A stretch of 64,000 nt of DNA, taken from assembly GCA_031316255.1 (NCBI GenBank), contig JALDQW010000001.1, forward strand, positions 1,054,001 through 1,118,000. Direction: 5' to 3'. Within the stretch, counting starts at the first letter, position 1. Each line of letters begins with the position of its first letter. Position numbers and translations under genes: made by a program. This DNA is from Nitrosomonas sp. GTDB taxonomy: Bacteria > Pseudomonadota > Gammaproteobacteria > Burkholderiales > Nitrosomonadaceae. Below the pieces are notes generated by a model. It was not told the DNA's origin and did no database searches. It saw only the letters and a list, made by a program, of their open reading frames with translations. Below, in pieces: positions 9,610 to 17,957 of this stretch.

Positions 9610-10585
9610 AAAGCATCTGACCCAGATCAGCCATCAGCATTAATCCCAGATAAATAAACCCCCAAATTATTGCAACAACAAGCTGAATAGTCATAGTCTG
9701 GCCATTCGCCCATACTGCACTTGCGCCTACCGTCAGCATCAGACCGTAACTCAGCAGCGCCGTATTTTGATGACCCAAGCCACTTTGCACCATTCGTTGA
9801 TAATAATGCTCACGATGCGCCAGCCAGATCTTTTCACCGGACAAAAACCGTTTTACGAGTGTTACCGTCGCATCGGCAATAAACGGCGAAAAAATCAATA
9901 ACGGCAGCCATAAAGACCACAAATCATTTATCCATCCAAGTATCCCCAGAACCGCTGCCAGATAACCCAACGGTATAGCACCGACATCACCGAGAAAAAT
10001 GCGCGCCGGATAAAAATTATGAAACAAAAAACCCAATGACGCTGCTGCAACCGTAAAATTGACTAGAGCAAAATTGATATCTCCGGACAGATAAGCCGCC
10101 AGTCCGTAGTATCCAAACCCGATTAAAGCCATGCCACCAGCCAACCCATCAGAACCATCCATAAAGTTAAACAGATTAGACATCCATATCACGGTCAGCA
10201 TACCTATCAAAACAAACAGCCAGTCTTGCGCATCAAACTGAATCGTAATACAGAATCCAAACGCAACCAGCGTATGCATCAGTAACCGGCACCAAACGGG
10301 TACTTTCCAAAGATCATCCATAATGGATATACCTGCGAGTACACATATCCCCAGCCAAACGAAGACAGGAAGCATTGCTGAAAAAACCAACCAAGCCGAC
10401 AAGGCACCGAATAACAATCCTACACCACCAATTCGCGGCACCGGAACAGAATGCAATGATCTTGAATTAGGATAATCCAGGATCGCAATAGTTTTCTGCC
10501 TGATGAGCCATAAAATTGAATAGTAAGAAAAAAAAATTGCTAACAGTGAAGCAGCAATAATGAACAACGGAGAACCCAGCAACAT
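9593..10585 (-). CDS. Polyprenyl-phosphate glycosyl-1-phosphate transferase (MraY/WecA family)
   Basis: A 330-residue polytopic membrane protein with about ten hydrophobic helices. The family motifs are all visible: the NFMDGSDGLAGG loop near residue 140, the FLGDVGAIPLGYL segment near residue 197, and the HREHYYQRM motif in the last cytoplasmic loop that is typical of WecA/WbpL-like enzymes. These attach a sugar-1-phosphate from a UDP-sugar to undecaprenyl phosphate, starting O-antigen or related glycan assembly. The overlap with the downstream FlaA1-type gene supports a role in the same pathway. Substrate specificity cannot be told from the sequence. Confidence 0.93.
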   Translation of the reverse strand: MLLGSPLFIIAASLLAIFFSYYSILWLIRQKTIAILDYPNSRSLHSVPVPRIGGVGLLFGALSAWLVFSAMLPVFVWLGICVLAGISIMDDLWKVPVWCRLLMHTLVAFGFCITIQFDAQDWLFVLIGMLTVIWMSNLFNFMDGSDGLAGGMALIGFGYYGLAAYLSGDINFALVNFTVAAASLGFLFHNFYPARIFLGDVGAIPLGYLAAVLGILGWINDLWSLWLPLLIFSPFIADATVTLVKRFLSGEKIWLAHREHYYQRMVQSGLGHQNTALLSYGLMLTVGASAVWANGQTMTIQLVVAIIWGFIYLGLMLMADLGQMLYADKR

Positions 10586-10619
10586 AGCGATCGGATTATC
10601 CCAATTTCATTTTTCTAGC

Positions 10620-10662
10620 ACCGTTCTTTTCCAGTGAAAAACATAAGCTGTAAAAGAACGGT
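10620..10662. other. Perfect 11-bp inverted repeat between genes
   Basis: The arms ACCGTTCTTTT (10620-10630) and AAAAGAACGGT (10652-10662) pair perfectly around a 21-base loop. The hairpin lies between the aminotransferase gene and the WecA-type gene, both on the minus strand, and is not followed by a T-run on either strand, so it is not a classical terminator. A second weaker stem (TTTTCGGA/TCCGAAAA) lies just upstream at about 10687-10711. They may mark an operon boundary or a processing site. Confidence 0.4.
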
Positions 10663-10731
10663 TTAAGACGTAATAAGACACACTGAATTTTCGGACACAC
10701 ACTCCGAAAAAACTGAATTCCTTTTCTAGAT

Positions 10732-11949
10732 CTAAGGCATCGGATTTGCAGCGTAATTCTGATGTGCCGCCGATTCTGCAGCACCCCGTTTCAGGTTCAT
10801 ACCCATATCAGACAGAACTGCTTCCAATGCATTTAGACACATCAGTACATTCTCAACCCTGCTTGACGTACCCATTAAGCCAAAACGCCAGACTTTTCCG
10901 GCAAAATCTCCAAGTCCCGCGCCAATTTCCAGACTGTATTCACCGAGTAATCTGTCGCGCACGGCTTTATCATTGATCCCTTCTGGGATATAAACCGAAT
11001 TAAGTTGCGGCAAACGGTATTTTTCGTCAACGACATAACTAATACCCATGGTTTCCAGACCCGCCTTAAACGCTTCATGATTGCGTTGATGCCTTGCCCA
11101 TGAATGCTCCAGGCCTTCTTCATACAACATGATGAGTGATTCGTGCAGCCCATAGAGTGAATTGGTCGGTGCAGTGTGATGATAAGTACGCGCAGAAGTG
11201 CCCCAGTAACCCAATAGCAGATTAATATCCATAAACCAGCTGTGAACTTTGGTTTTACGATTTTTCACAAAATCAGTTGCACGCTCTGAAAAGCTGACCG
11301 GTGACAATCCTGGCGGACAGGACAAACATTTCTGACTGCCGGAATAAATACCATCAATACCCCATTCATCAACTCTGATGGGCGACCCACCCAATGACGT
11401 TACAGTATCGACTATGGTCATGGCATTATTACTGCGCGCAATGCCGCACAGCGTTTTGGCATCGGAAAGCACACCGGTTGATGTTTCGGCATGAACAAAC
11501 GCCAGAACTTTGGCATCGGGGTTTTGCTTGAATGCATCTTCAACTTTCTGTGGATCGACCGGCTCGCCCCACTTGTCGTCGACAACAACGGCAACACCAC
11601 CGTGACGCTCGACGTTTTCAATCATCCGCCCACCAAACACACCATTACGGCAGACAATTACTTTATCACCCGGTTCAATCATATTGACGAAGCACATTTC
11701 CATACCCACAGAACCGGGCCCGGAGACTGAAAATGTCATCTTGTTCTTGGTCAAAAAAGCATAGCGTAACAAATCTTTGATTTCTTCCATCATATCCGCA
11801 AAAACCGGATCAAGATGGCCAAGTGTAGGGCGCGCCATGGCCGTTAAAACGCGATGATGCGTATCGGATGGGCCTGGCCCCATTAAAACACGCTGGGGTG
11901 GATAAAATGTCGTTAATTTTTTTTCGGGACGAAAATCTTCGATAGTCAT
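10732..11949 (-). CDS. Serine/alanine-glyoxylate aminotransferase family protein
   Basis: A 405-residue class V PLP-dependent aminotransferase; the ATG at 11949, with AGGA six bases upstream, is preferred over a TTG two codons earlier. It opens with PPQRVLMGPGPSDTHHRVL, typical of the AGXT/serine-glyoxylate family. The PLP lysine lies in SGSQKCLSCPPG and the phosphate-binding region in SVSGPGSVGMEM. Such enzymes convert glyoxylate to glycine at the expense of serine or alanine, which in a Calvin-cycle autotroph would salvage photorespiratory glyoxylate. The precise amino donor is not evident. It is divergent from the MacA gene, with a 334-bp gap between them. Confidence 0.92.
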   Translation of the reverse strand: MTIEDFRPEKKLTTFYPPQRVLMGPGPSDTHHRVLTAMARPTLGHLDPVFADMMEEIKDLLRYAFLTKNKMTFSVSGPGSVGMEMCFVNMIEPGDKVIVCRNGVFGGRMIENVERHGGVAVVVDDKWGEPVDPQKVEDAFKQNPDAKVLAFVHAETSTGVLSDAKTLCGIARSNNAMTIVDTVTSLGGSPIRVDEWGIDGIYSGSQKCLSCPPGLSPVSFSERATDFVKNRKTKVHSWFMDINLLLGYWGTSARTYHHTAPTNSLYGLHESLIMLYEEGLEHSWARHQRNHEAFKAGLETMGISYVVDEKYRLPQLNSVYIPEGINDKAVRDRLLGEYSLEIGAGLGDFAGKVWRFGLMGTSSRVENVLMCLNALEAVLSDMGMNLKRGAAESAAHQNYAANPMP

Positions 11950-12283
11950 GAACAATCCTAGTATTATTGTAAAGTAAAGTTTTTTATAAAAGTTAAGTTC
12001 GCAATTTTAACAAGTGATTGGAAAATTTACTATAAACACAGCTGTATTCAGTCAATTTAATTTATCAAAATAACATGAAACAGAACCGAACAATACCATT
12101 CAGTTCATTGAACCCGTCTCACCATGGCTTGTCTCAGTGTAATTCCATCGAGTAAACCGATCATTCATAAAATGAAACCATTTCATAAAAAGACGCAGAT
12201 TTTGACGCACAAGTGACGCTGTCATGTAACATTAATCATTTTGCCTGTTCATCAATTTCTCAAATGCGTTCCAACTTTTATCC
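11950..12283. other. Divergent intergenic region
   Basis: An AT-rich stretch between the aminotransferase and the macA-like gene, which are transcribed away from each other, so it must hold both promoters. I could not pick out convincing -35/-10 pairs, an operator palindrome or a small gene. Confidence 0.5.
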
Positions 12284-13429
12284 ATGTCTATTCGCAACAC
12301 TCCATCAATTGTCATAGCACTTATCCTAATTATTCCGGTTTCGATCTACTGGTATACGCGAGACAGCGGCGAATCCAAAACCAATTCTTATCTTGCACGC
12401 ACACTTGATCAAGGCGACATTATACAAACCATATCCGCTAACGGCACACTGACGCCGGTCGTTCTCGTCAATGTTGGCACACAGGTTTCAGGTACAGTCG
12501 CCAAACTGCATGTCGATTTCAACGATCAGGTCGAAATTGGTCAGATTTTAGCGGAACTGGACCCTGCGTTACTGCAAGCACAGTTGCAACAATCCAGAGC
12601 CAGCCTCCTCAGTGCGCAAACACAATACAACATCACCGACAGCAAATTAAAACGCCACCACAAGCTGCACGAGCAAGGGTTCATCTCGTTCGAAGCTTTG
12701 GATATCGTTAAACAGGAACTGGACGCAGCACGCGCGCAACTGGCGGTCAGTCAGGCACAGGTCGAAAGAGACCGCGCCAATCTGAATTATAGTATTATCA
12801 AATCACCAATCTCCGGTGTGGTTATTGCCCGTGATGTTGATATCGGCCAAACCGTTGCCGCAAATTTTCAGACGCCCATCCTGTTTCAGATTGCAAAAGA
12901 CTTACGTGAAATGCAGATCAATATCAGCGTTGCAGAAGCAGATATCGGTCTGTTACGTATAGACCAGCCGATCAATTTTACCGTTGACGCATACCCAAAC
13001 AGTATTTTTACCGGCACTGTCAAACAGGTGCGTCTCAACCCGACCATCCAGGAAAACGTAGTCACCTATAATGTCGTGGCCATGGTTAACAACGTTGACG
13101 GCTCGCTCCTGCCGGGCATGACCGCCAACATCCATTTTGTCGTCGATCAACGGCAAAATGTGCTGCGAATTTCTAATGCAGCGCTGCGTTATCAACCCAA
13201 AGATTCCGATTCAAGTGCAGAGCAACGTCATAATCGACAGAATGGTCAGTCCTTAGTCTATCGCCTAATCGATGACAAACCAGTCGCAACCCATGTTACA
13301 ACCGGCATCACCGATGGAAATCATACTGAAATTGTTGCCGGCGACGTCAAGGCGGGAGACACCGTAATTATTCGGGAAAAAAGCGATAAAAAAGATTCCG
13401 AACCCCAATTCAGATTAAGAATGTTCTGA
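12284..13429 (+). CDS. macA: MacA-like periplasmic adaptor of an ABC efflux pump
   Basis: A 381-residue membrane-fusion protein. A single N-terminal hydrophobic anchor (residues 8-24) is followed by the lipoyl half-motif VGTQVSGTVAKLHVDFNDQV, an alpha-helical hairpin (residues 105-165), the second lipoyl half (SPISGVVIARDVDIGQTV) and a beta-barrel. This is the plan of MacA/HlyD adaptors, which link an inner-membrane ABC transporter to an outer-membrane channel. Its stop overlaps the start of the ATPase gene (TGATG), and the permease follows, giving a MacA-MacB-like operon with ATPase and permease on separate chains. No TolC-like gene is adjacent. Confidence 0.93.
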   Translation: MSIRNTPSIVIALILIIPVSIYWYTRDSGESKTNSYLARTLDQGDIIQTISANGTLTPVVLVNVGTQVSGTVAKLHVDFNDQVEIGQILAELDPALLQAQLQQSRASLLSAQTQYNITDSKLKRHHKLHEQGFISFEALDIVKQELDAARAQLAVSQAQVERDRANLNYSIIKSPISGVVIARDVDIGQTVAANFQTPILFQIAKDLREMQINISVAEADIGLLRIDQPINFTVDAYPNSIFTGTVKQVRLNPTIQENVVTYNVVAMVNNVDGSLLPGMTANIHFVVDQRQNVLRISNAALRYQPKDSDSSAEQRHNRQNGQSLVYRLIDDKPVATHVTTGITDGNHTEIVAGDVKAGDTVIIREKSDKKDSEPQFRLRMF

Positions 13430-14187
13430 TGTCAACAAGCCACTCAAATTCCACATCACCCGCTTTAATCCGAATAACGCAACTAAACAAAAGCTACACG
13501 CTCATCGATGCCGCAGGAAAAAATATAGAGAACCCGGTTCTGAACAATATTAACCTGTGCATCGAAAAAGGTGAATTTGTCGCCATCATGGGCCATTCCG
13601 GCTCGGGGAAATCGACCCTGATGAACATTCTGGGTTGCCTGGACACACCCACAAGCGGCGATTACTGGCTGGAAAACCAGAACATTGCCACGCTATCCAA
13701 CGATGCGCTTGCACGCATCAGGAATCGTTACATTGGCTTTGTTTTCCAGGGATTTAATCTGTTAAAACGCATGACTGCCCTCGATAATGTTGCGACACCA
13801 CTGCTCTATGCAGGGGAAAATCGTGCTGCAAGCCGTAACAGAGCACTGGAACAACTACGCCGCACCGGACTGGAGAAATTTGCCATGCACCACCCAAACC
13901 AGCTATCTGGCGGCCAACAGCAGCGCGTTGCAATCAGCCGCGCACTTGTCAACCAGCCCCCGTTGATACTAGCCGACGAACCCACAGGCAATCTTGACAC
14001 GCAGACAAGTAAAGAAATTATGACGCTTTTTGAACAGCTTAATCAAGAGCAAGGCATCACCATTGTGCTGGTCACTCACGAAAATGAAATCGCCGCTTAC
14101 GCTGACAGACTGATACGCATCCAAGACGGAAACATCGTCTATGACGGCAATCAGGTACTTGAGAACAAACCGGTCCCGATTGCATGA
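13429..14187 (+). CDS. MacB/LolD-type ABC transporter ATP-binding protein
   Basis: A 252-residue ATPase with all motifs intact: Walker [10 protein letters not shown] near residue 55, Q-loop in VFQGFN, signature LSGGQQQR near residue 160, Walker [12 protein letters not shown] and the switch histidine in LVTHE. The sequence is of the LolD/MacB class that works with FtsX-like mechanotransmission permeases. It overlaps the adaptor gene by one base and is followed, after 86 bp, by the permease. A short insert ([11 protein letters not shown]) before the core is common in MacB-type ATPases. It contrasts with the eroded ATPase domain in the exporter at 6064-7722. Confidence 0.95.
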   Translation: MSTSHSNSTSPALIRITQLNKSYTLIDAAGKNIENPVLNNINLCIEKGEFVAIMGHSGSGKSTLMNILGCLDTPTSGDYWLENQNIATLSNDALARIRNRYIGFVFQGFNLLKRMTALDNVATPLLYAGENRAASRNRALEQLRRTGLEKFAMHHPNQLSGGQQQRVAISRALVNQPPLILADEPTGNLDTQTSKEIMTLFEQLNQEQGITIVLVTHENEIAAYADRLIRIQDGNIVYDGNQVLENKPVPIA

Positions 14188-14273
14188 TTCGCACACGGTA
14201 TTTTTCAGTAAACCCAGCCTAAACAGCATAGTAATGAAACAGTATTTAATTCATCACAGGCAACCGAAATAAA

Positions 14274-15497
14274 ATGAACTTCGCCACCATTATGGGAGAA
14301 GCGTTGCGTGCTTTGCGTATGAACCGTTTGCGCACCGGGTTGACCATGCTCGGCATGATTATCGGAGTAGCCGCGGTTGTTTTAATGCTCTCCATCGGAC
14401 AAGGCGCACAAACCAAAATCAACCAGTCCATTGAAACAATGGGCAGCAATCTCTTTATTATTGTACCGGGCGCAACATCTTCTGGCGGCTTTAGTTTTGG
14501 CAGCGGCAGCGTAAGAACCTTAACCATCAATGATTCAAAAGCAATTGCTGAATTACCTGTTATAAACGCAACAGGCCCGGTCATCAGTGGAAACGCGCAA
14601 CTGAATTTTGGTGCAAAAAACTGGAGCACGATGATTACCGGCACCACAGTGGACTATTTTACAGTGGGCAACTGGGAAATAGAGGACGGCACAATATTCC
14701 AGGAATCTGACGTCAGATCGGCAACACGCGTTGCCGTACTCGGCGCCGTAACCGCCAACAACCTGTTTGGCGAAGTCAATCCTGTTGGCAAAAGCATTCG
14801 CATTACCAACCGCCCATTCCTGGTCGTTGGCGTCCTGGCCGCCAAAGGACAAAGCCTGAGCGGGCGCGATCAAGACGATAATGTTTTCATACCGATTACC
14901 ACCAGCGAGCGCCAGATTACCGGCAACCAGTTCCCCGGATCCATCCGTTATATGCTGGTTCAGGCAAAATCATCCGACTTGATGGAAGAAGCCGAAATTG
15001 AAATCACGCAATTGCTGCGGCAACGTCATCGCATCTCTGACGGAATGGAGAATGACTTTACTGTACGCAACTTAACCGCAATCGCCGATGTCGCCACCGG
15101 CACCGCAAAAATCCTGTCCATTGTACTCGGTGCAATTGCATCCATCTCATTACTGGTAGGCGGTATCGGCATCATGAATATTATGCTGGTATCCGTAACC
15201 GAGCGCACTCGAGAAATTGGCATACGCATGGCCATCGGCGCTAATCGCCGCGCTATTCTTATTCAATTTCTGCTGGAGGCCATGATGATCTGCTTTATGG
15301 GCGGTTTGATTGGCGTAGTCCTCGGCATCGGCGGCGCATGGATAATCAGCCAGCTTATCGATATGTTAGTTGTCATAACATCGAGTATGATTTTACTGGC
15401 TTTTATGTTTGCATCTGTTGTAGGCATTTTTTTCGGTTTTTATCCGGCTCGAAAGGCGGCATCGCTCAAACCGGTGGACGCGCTCCGTTATGAGTAA
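14274..15497 (+). CDS. MacB-like FtsX-domain ABC permease
   Basis: A 407-residue permease of the MacB type: one N-terminal helix (residues 20-42), a large periplasmic MacB_PCD domain (residues 45-270) and three C-terminal helices with the FtsX signature (IGIMNIMLVSVTERTREIGIRM). It is the membrane partner of the ATPase and adaptor upstream. Pumps of this class move substrates such as peptides, macrolides or siderophores from periplasm to exterior; the substrate here cannot be told. The ATG at 14274 is preceded by a weak ribosome binding site. Confidence 0.94.
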   Translation: MNFATIMGEALRALRMNRLRTGLTMLGMIIGVAAVVLMLSIGQGAQTKINQSIETMGSNLFIIVPGATSSGGFSFGSGSVRTLTINDSKAIAELPVINATGPVISGNAQLNFGAKNWSTMITGTTVDYFTVGNWEIEDGTIFQESDVRSATRVAVLGAVTANNLFGEVNPVGKSIRITNRPFLVVGVLAAKGQSLSGRDQDDNVFIPITTSERQITGNQFPGSIRYMLVQAKSSDLMEEAEIEITQLLRQRHRISDGMENDFTVRNLTAIADVATGTAKILSIVLGAIASISLLVGGIGIMNIMLVSVTERTREIGIRMAIGANRRAILIQFLLEAMMICFMGGLIGVVLGIGGAWIISQLIDMLVVITSSMILLAFMFASVVGIFFGFYPARKAASLKPVDALRYE

Positions 15498-15578
15498 TAA
15501 TGGTAGCAAATCGCTTATTGTTACTTTACCAAAAGCCGTTTATCTGGAAAGATACGTGTATAAAATAGGAAACAATCG

Positions 15579-16238
15579 ATGAGCACTAATTTTAACGACA
15601 ATAACAAGGAGCAAACCACTCAAAACGGTAACAACAAGGAACGTTCCACTTCTGAGTTACTGGAAAATGTCGTTGTTGTTTACCGAAGCGAAATTTTGAC
15701 AGTAGGAGAAATCAAGAACTCCCTGCATGAACGTGGTTTTGGTGTCTTATTGGCAATCGCCGCGCTGCCACTTTGTCTTCCTGTTCCCGTACCGCCGGGC
15801 TATACCACCTTTTTTTCCATCCCATTGTTTATATTTTCGATACAAATGATTATTGGAATGCAGGCGCCCTGGCTGCCGCTCTGGATTGAAAAGAAGGAAA
15901 TCAAACGCACCAGCCTGGAAAAACTGATTGCCAAGGCGAGCCCTTTGCTCAGGAAAATAGAAAAACGGCTGCAGCCACGCCTGACGTATATCAGCGTACA
16001 TACATGGGAAAGAATCATCGGTATTTTTGCATTTGTTTTTGCCCTGTCGATTTCTCTACCAATACCCTTGACAAATTTCCCGCCGGGCTGGGGAATTCTT
16101 ATCATGTCGCTCGGCTTGCTCAGTAAAGACGGCATCACCATATTGATCGGCATGATTGTTGGCACCATAGGCGTTGGCATTACCATGATCATTCTGGTAT
16201 TGCTATGGATGGGGATGTCGCTGCCATCATTTTACTGA
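15579..16238 (+). CDS. ExoD family protein
   Basis: A 219-residue membrane protein of the ExoD family (exopolysaccharide synthesis, ExoD). After a polar 25-residue N-terminus comes the conserved core SEILTVGEIKNSLHERGFG, then a series of hydrophobic segments including LPLCLPVPVPPGYTTFFSIP and a second PLTNFPPGWGI repeat. Proteins of this family are needed for exopolysaccharide production in rhizobia, but the molecular role is unsettled. It follows the MacB-like permease by 81 bp on the same strand and may be read from the same transcript. Confidence 0.88.
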   Translation: MSTNFNDNNKEQTTQNGNNKERSTSELLENVVVVYRSEILTVGEIKNSLHERGFGVLLAIAALPLCLPVPVPPGYTTFFSIPLFIFSIQMIIGMQAPWLPLWIEKKEIKRTSLEKLIAKASPLLRKIEKRLQPRLTYISVHTWERIIGIFAFVFALSISLPIPLTNFPPGWGILIMSLGLLSKDGITILIGMIVGTIGVGITMIILVLLWMGMSLPSFY

Positions 16239-16879
16239 AGGCACCACTAATAATCGCCCCTTCATATCAATCAAATGCAGCGTCAACATTTTTTCTCGTC
16301 TCATCTTGTTTGAACGCTGAATTTTCTGAAACACCCTGAATAAACATTCTCAGTCCTTTTTTACAGCGGACTCGCAACGTATAACACGCCATAACCTTTT
16401 GTTTTTTGGTTTTCAGCTTCCATTCCACTCGCTTATTTCACAAATTAATACAATAAAATCTAGGTGTTATGATCATAATTCACCGATCTGGAATTTCAAT
16501 ATATTGACAAAATGTCGAGAAAATTTACAGTACCTTTTTGTTCCAAAACAAGAAAACTCAGCACGTCCAATTAAAAAAAAACCTTTTCAAATCAGTTTTC
16601 TGAACCGACTTCACAAATATTGCAGATCACTTATCCCTATGTTTAGAAAGGTCTTTTCACACAAAAAAAGCGTCGATATTCTTTACAGTACAAAATTATT
16701 TTTCGGATTTATGAACAGTTCAAAAAATTTATTTATTCTTTCTCTTAATAACCCACTGCTTTTATGTCAAGAAAATTTTTGGGCATAAATCTTGCTAGTA
16801 AATATTCGTGGGTAAATCTTTTTTTACACCATTTTCTTTTTGAAAACCAAAAAGACTAATATACAGAGGGCTAACTATT
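16239..16879. other. Long AT-rich intergenic region upstream of the copper-oxidase pair
   Basis: A 641-bp AT-rich gap. A plus-strand frame at 16399-16788 is open but begins with TTG, lacks a ribosome binding site and has a composition typical of AT-rich noncoding DNA, so I do not call it. The 14-base stretch at 16402-16415 (TTTTTTGGTTTTCA) recurs inverted at 16841-16854 with one mismatch, enclosing about 425 bp. The promoter of the multicopper-oxidase operon should lie here. Confidence 0.5.
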
Positions 16880-17929
16880 ATGAAACACAATACTTTTGTT
16901 TCAGCGGATTTGTATTGTCCGCAACCAGTACCACGGACGGTTAAACCCGTTCTTAATACGAGGCAAAGATGGCGACTGTCGGCTTGCATCCTGTTCTGTT
17001 CCATTTTCTTGCTTGGAATCCAGGCGGTCTTTGCGAACGGAACAGGGAAAATACATGAAATTGAATTATGGGCCGAGAAAATACCGGCGGGCGCTCAAGG
17101 TGGCAATGCCCTTTATGCGTATCGCATGGCCGGGCATATCATCAAGGAAGGCGAGACGGAAACTGACGTCACATCCAGATATGTCCTAGAGCCCATAATT
17201 CCGGGACCAACGATTATTATCGACGAGGGTGATGAAGTTGCGCTTACCTTGAAACATGTATTTGATCCGGGTAATTCAGCCACACTGGAACAGGTCAGTG
17301 TTCATGTGCATGGCGTGCACTACGACATTCACAGCGACGGCACTATTGAATATATCAATATGGTCGCCGACGAAAGCGCCACACCCACCATGAGTTATAC
17401 CTACCACTGGGTTGCAGCGCCCGGAACCGCTGGCACATGGGCGTATCACGATCATAACATGATCACGCTGAATGGCGCCGAAGACAGGGGTCTTTTTGGT
17501 GCACTAATTGTTAACAATCAGTCCGCCGTTCAGATAGCAGGTAACGGCAATAAAACCACCAGCGCTCCTTTTTCCAGCATAGAAAAAGAATACGTCTTGT
17601 TCATCGGCGATGATGCATTCTGGGGCACTGAAATCAATAACCTGACAGGTCAGCAAACACCGCTCTGGCATAACCCAACACTTTCTGCACAGCAGAACAG
17701 CAATGTCCGTATTCATCTGATAGCACTGGGAACCAACACGCATCAATTTAAATTCCCCGGTTATCGATGGATTGATCCAGGAACCAATGTGATTATCCAG
17801 GAGAAAATAATAGGGCCGCTTGAAAAACATGTTTTTGCAATCAAAGCAAACCATAGTTCCGTCTACAAAGACCAGGCCTTCGCAAGTCAATCACTGGGTA
17901 TGAAAGGTAATTTTCAGGCGTTACCCTGA
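16880..17929 (+). CDS. Multicopper-oxidase-like protein keeping only domain-1 copper ligands
   Basis: A 349-residue protein with a membrane signal at residues 34-52 behind a 30-residue polar N-terminus. Two cupredoxin domains can be followed. Domain 1 holds the histidine pairs of a multicopper oxidase: VHVHGVHYD (H142, H144) and WAYHDHN (H190, H192), plus IPGPTIIIDEGD. In domain 2 the sites are lost: where HxxHxH is expected there is only one histidine (THQFKFPGYRW, H288), and the HCHxxxH block with the type-1 cysteine is replaced by QAFASQSLGM. Alone it cannot build a type-1 centre. It is followed after 28 bp by a larger relative that lacks exactly the domain-1 ligands, so a shared site between the two is possible. 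Start ATG 16880 follows AGAGGG. Confidence 0.82.
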   Translation: MKHNTFVSADLYCPQPVPRTVKPVLNTRQRWRLSACILFCSIFLLGIQAVFANGTGKIHEIELWAEKIPAGAQGGNALYAYRMAGHIIKEGETETDVTSRYVLEPIIPGPTIIIDEGDEVALTLKHVFDPGNSATLEQVSVHVHGVHYDIHSDGTIEYINMVADESATPTMSYTYHWVAAPGTAGTWAYHDHNMITLNGAEDRGLFGALIVNNQSAVQIAGNGNKTTSAPFSSIEKEYVLFIGDDAFWGTEINNLTGQQTPLWHNPTLSAQQNSNVRIHLIALGTNTHQFKFPGYRWIDPGTNVIIQEKIIGPLEKHVFAIKANHSSVYKDQAFASQSLGMKGNFQALP

Positions 17930-17957
17930 AATCAGATCACAATAAAAGGACATTAAA

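Noticed and set aside
16399..16788. Open frame of 129 codons upstream of the copper-oxidase pair
   Set aside because: It begins with TTG without a ribosome binding site, has low-complexity AT-rich composition and no recognisable motif.
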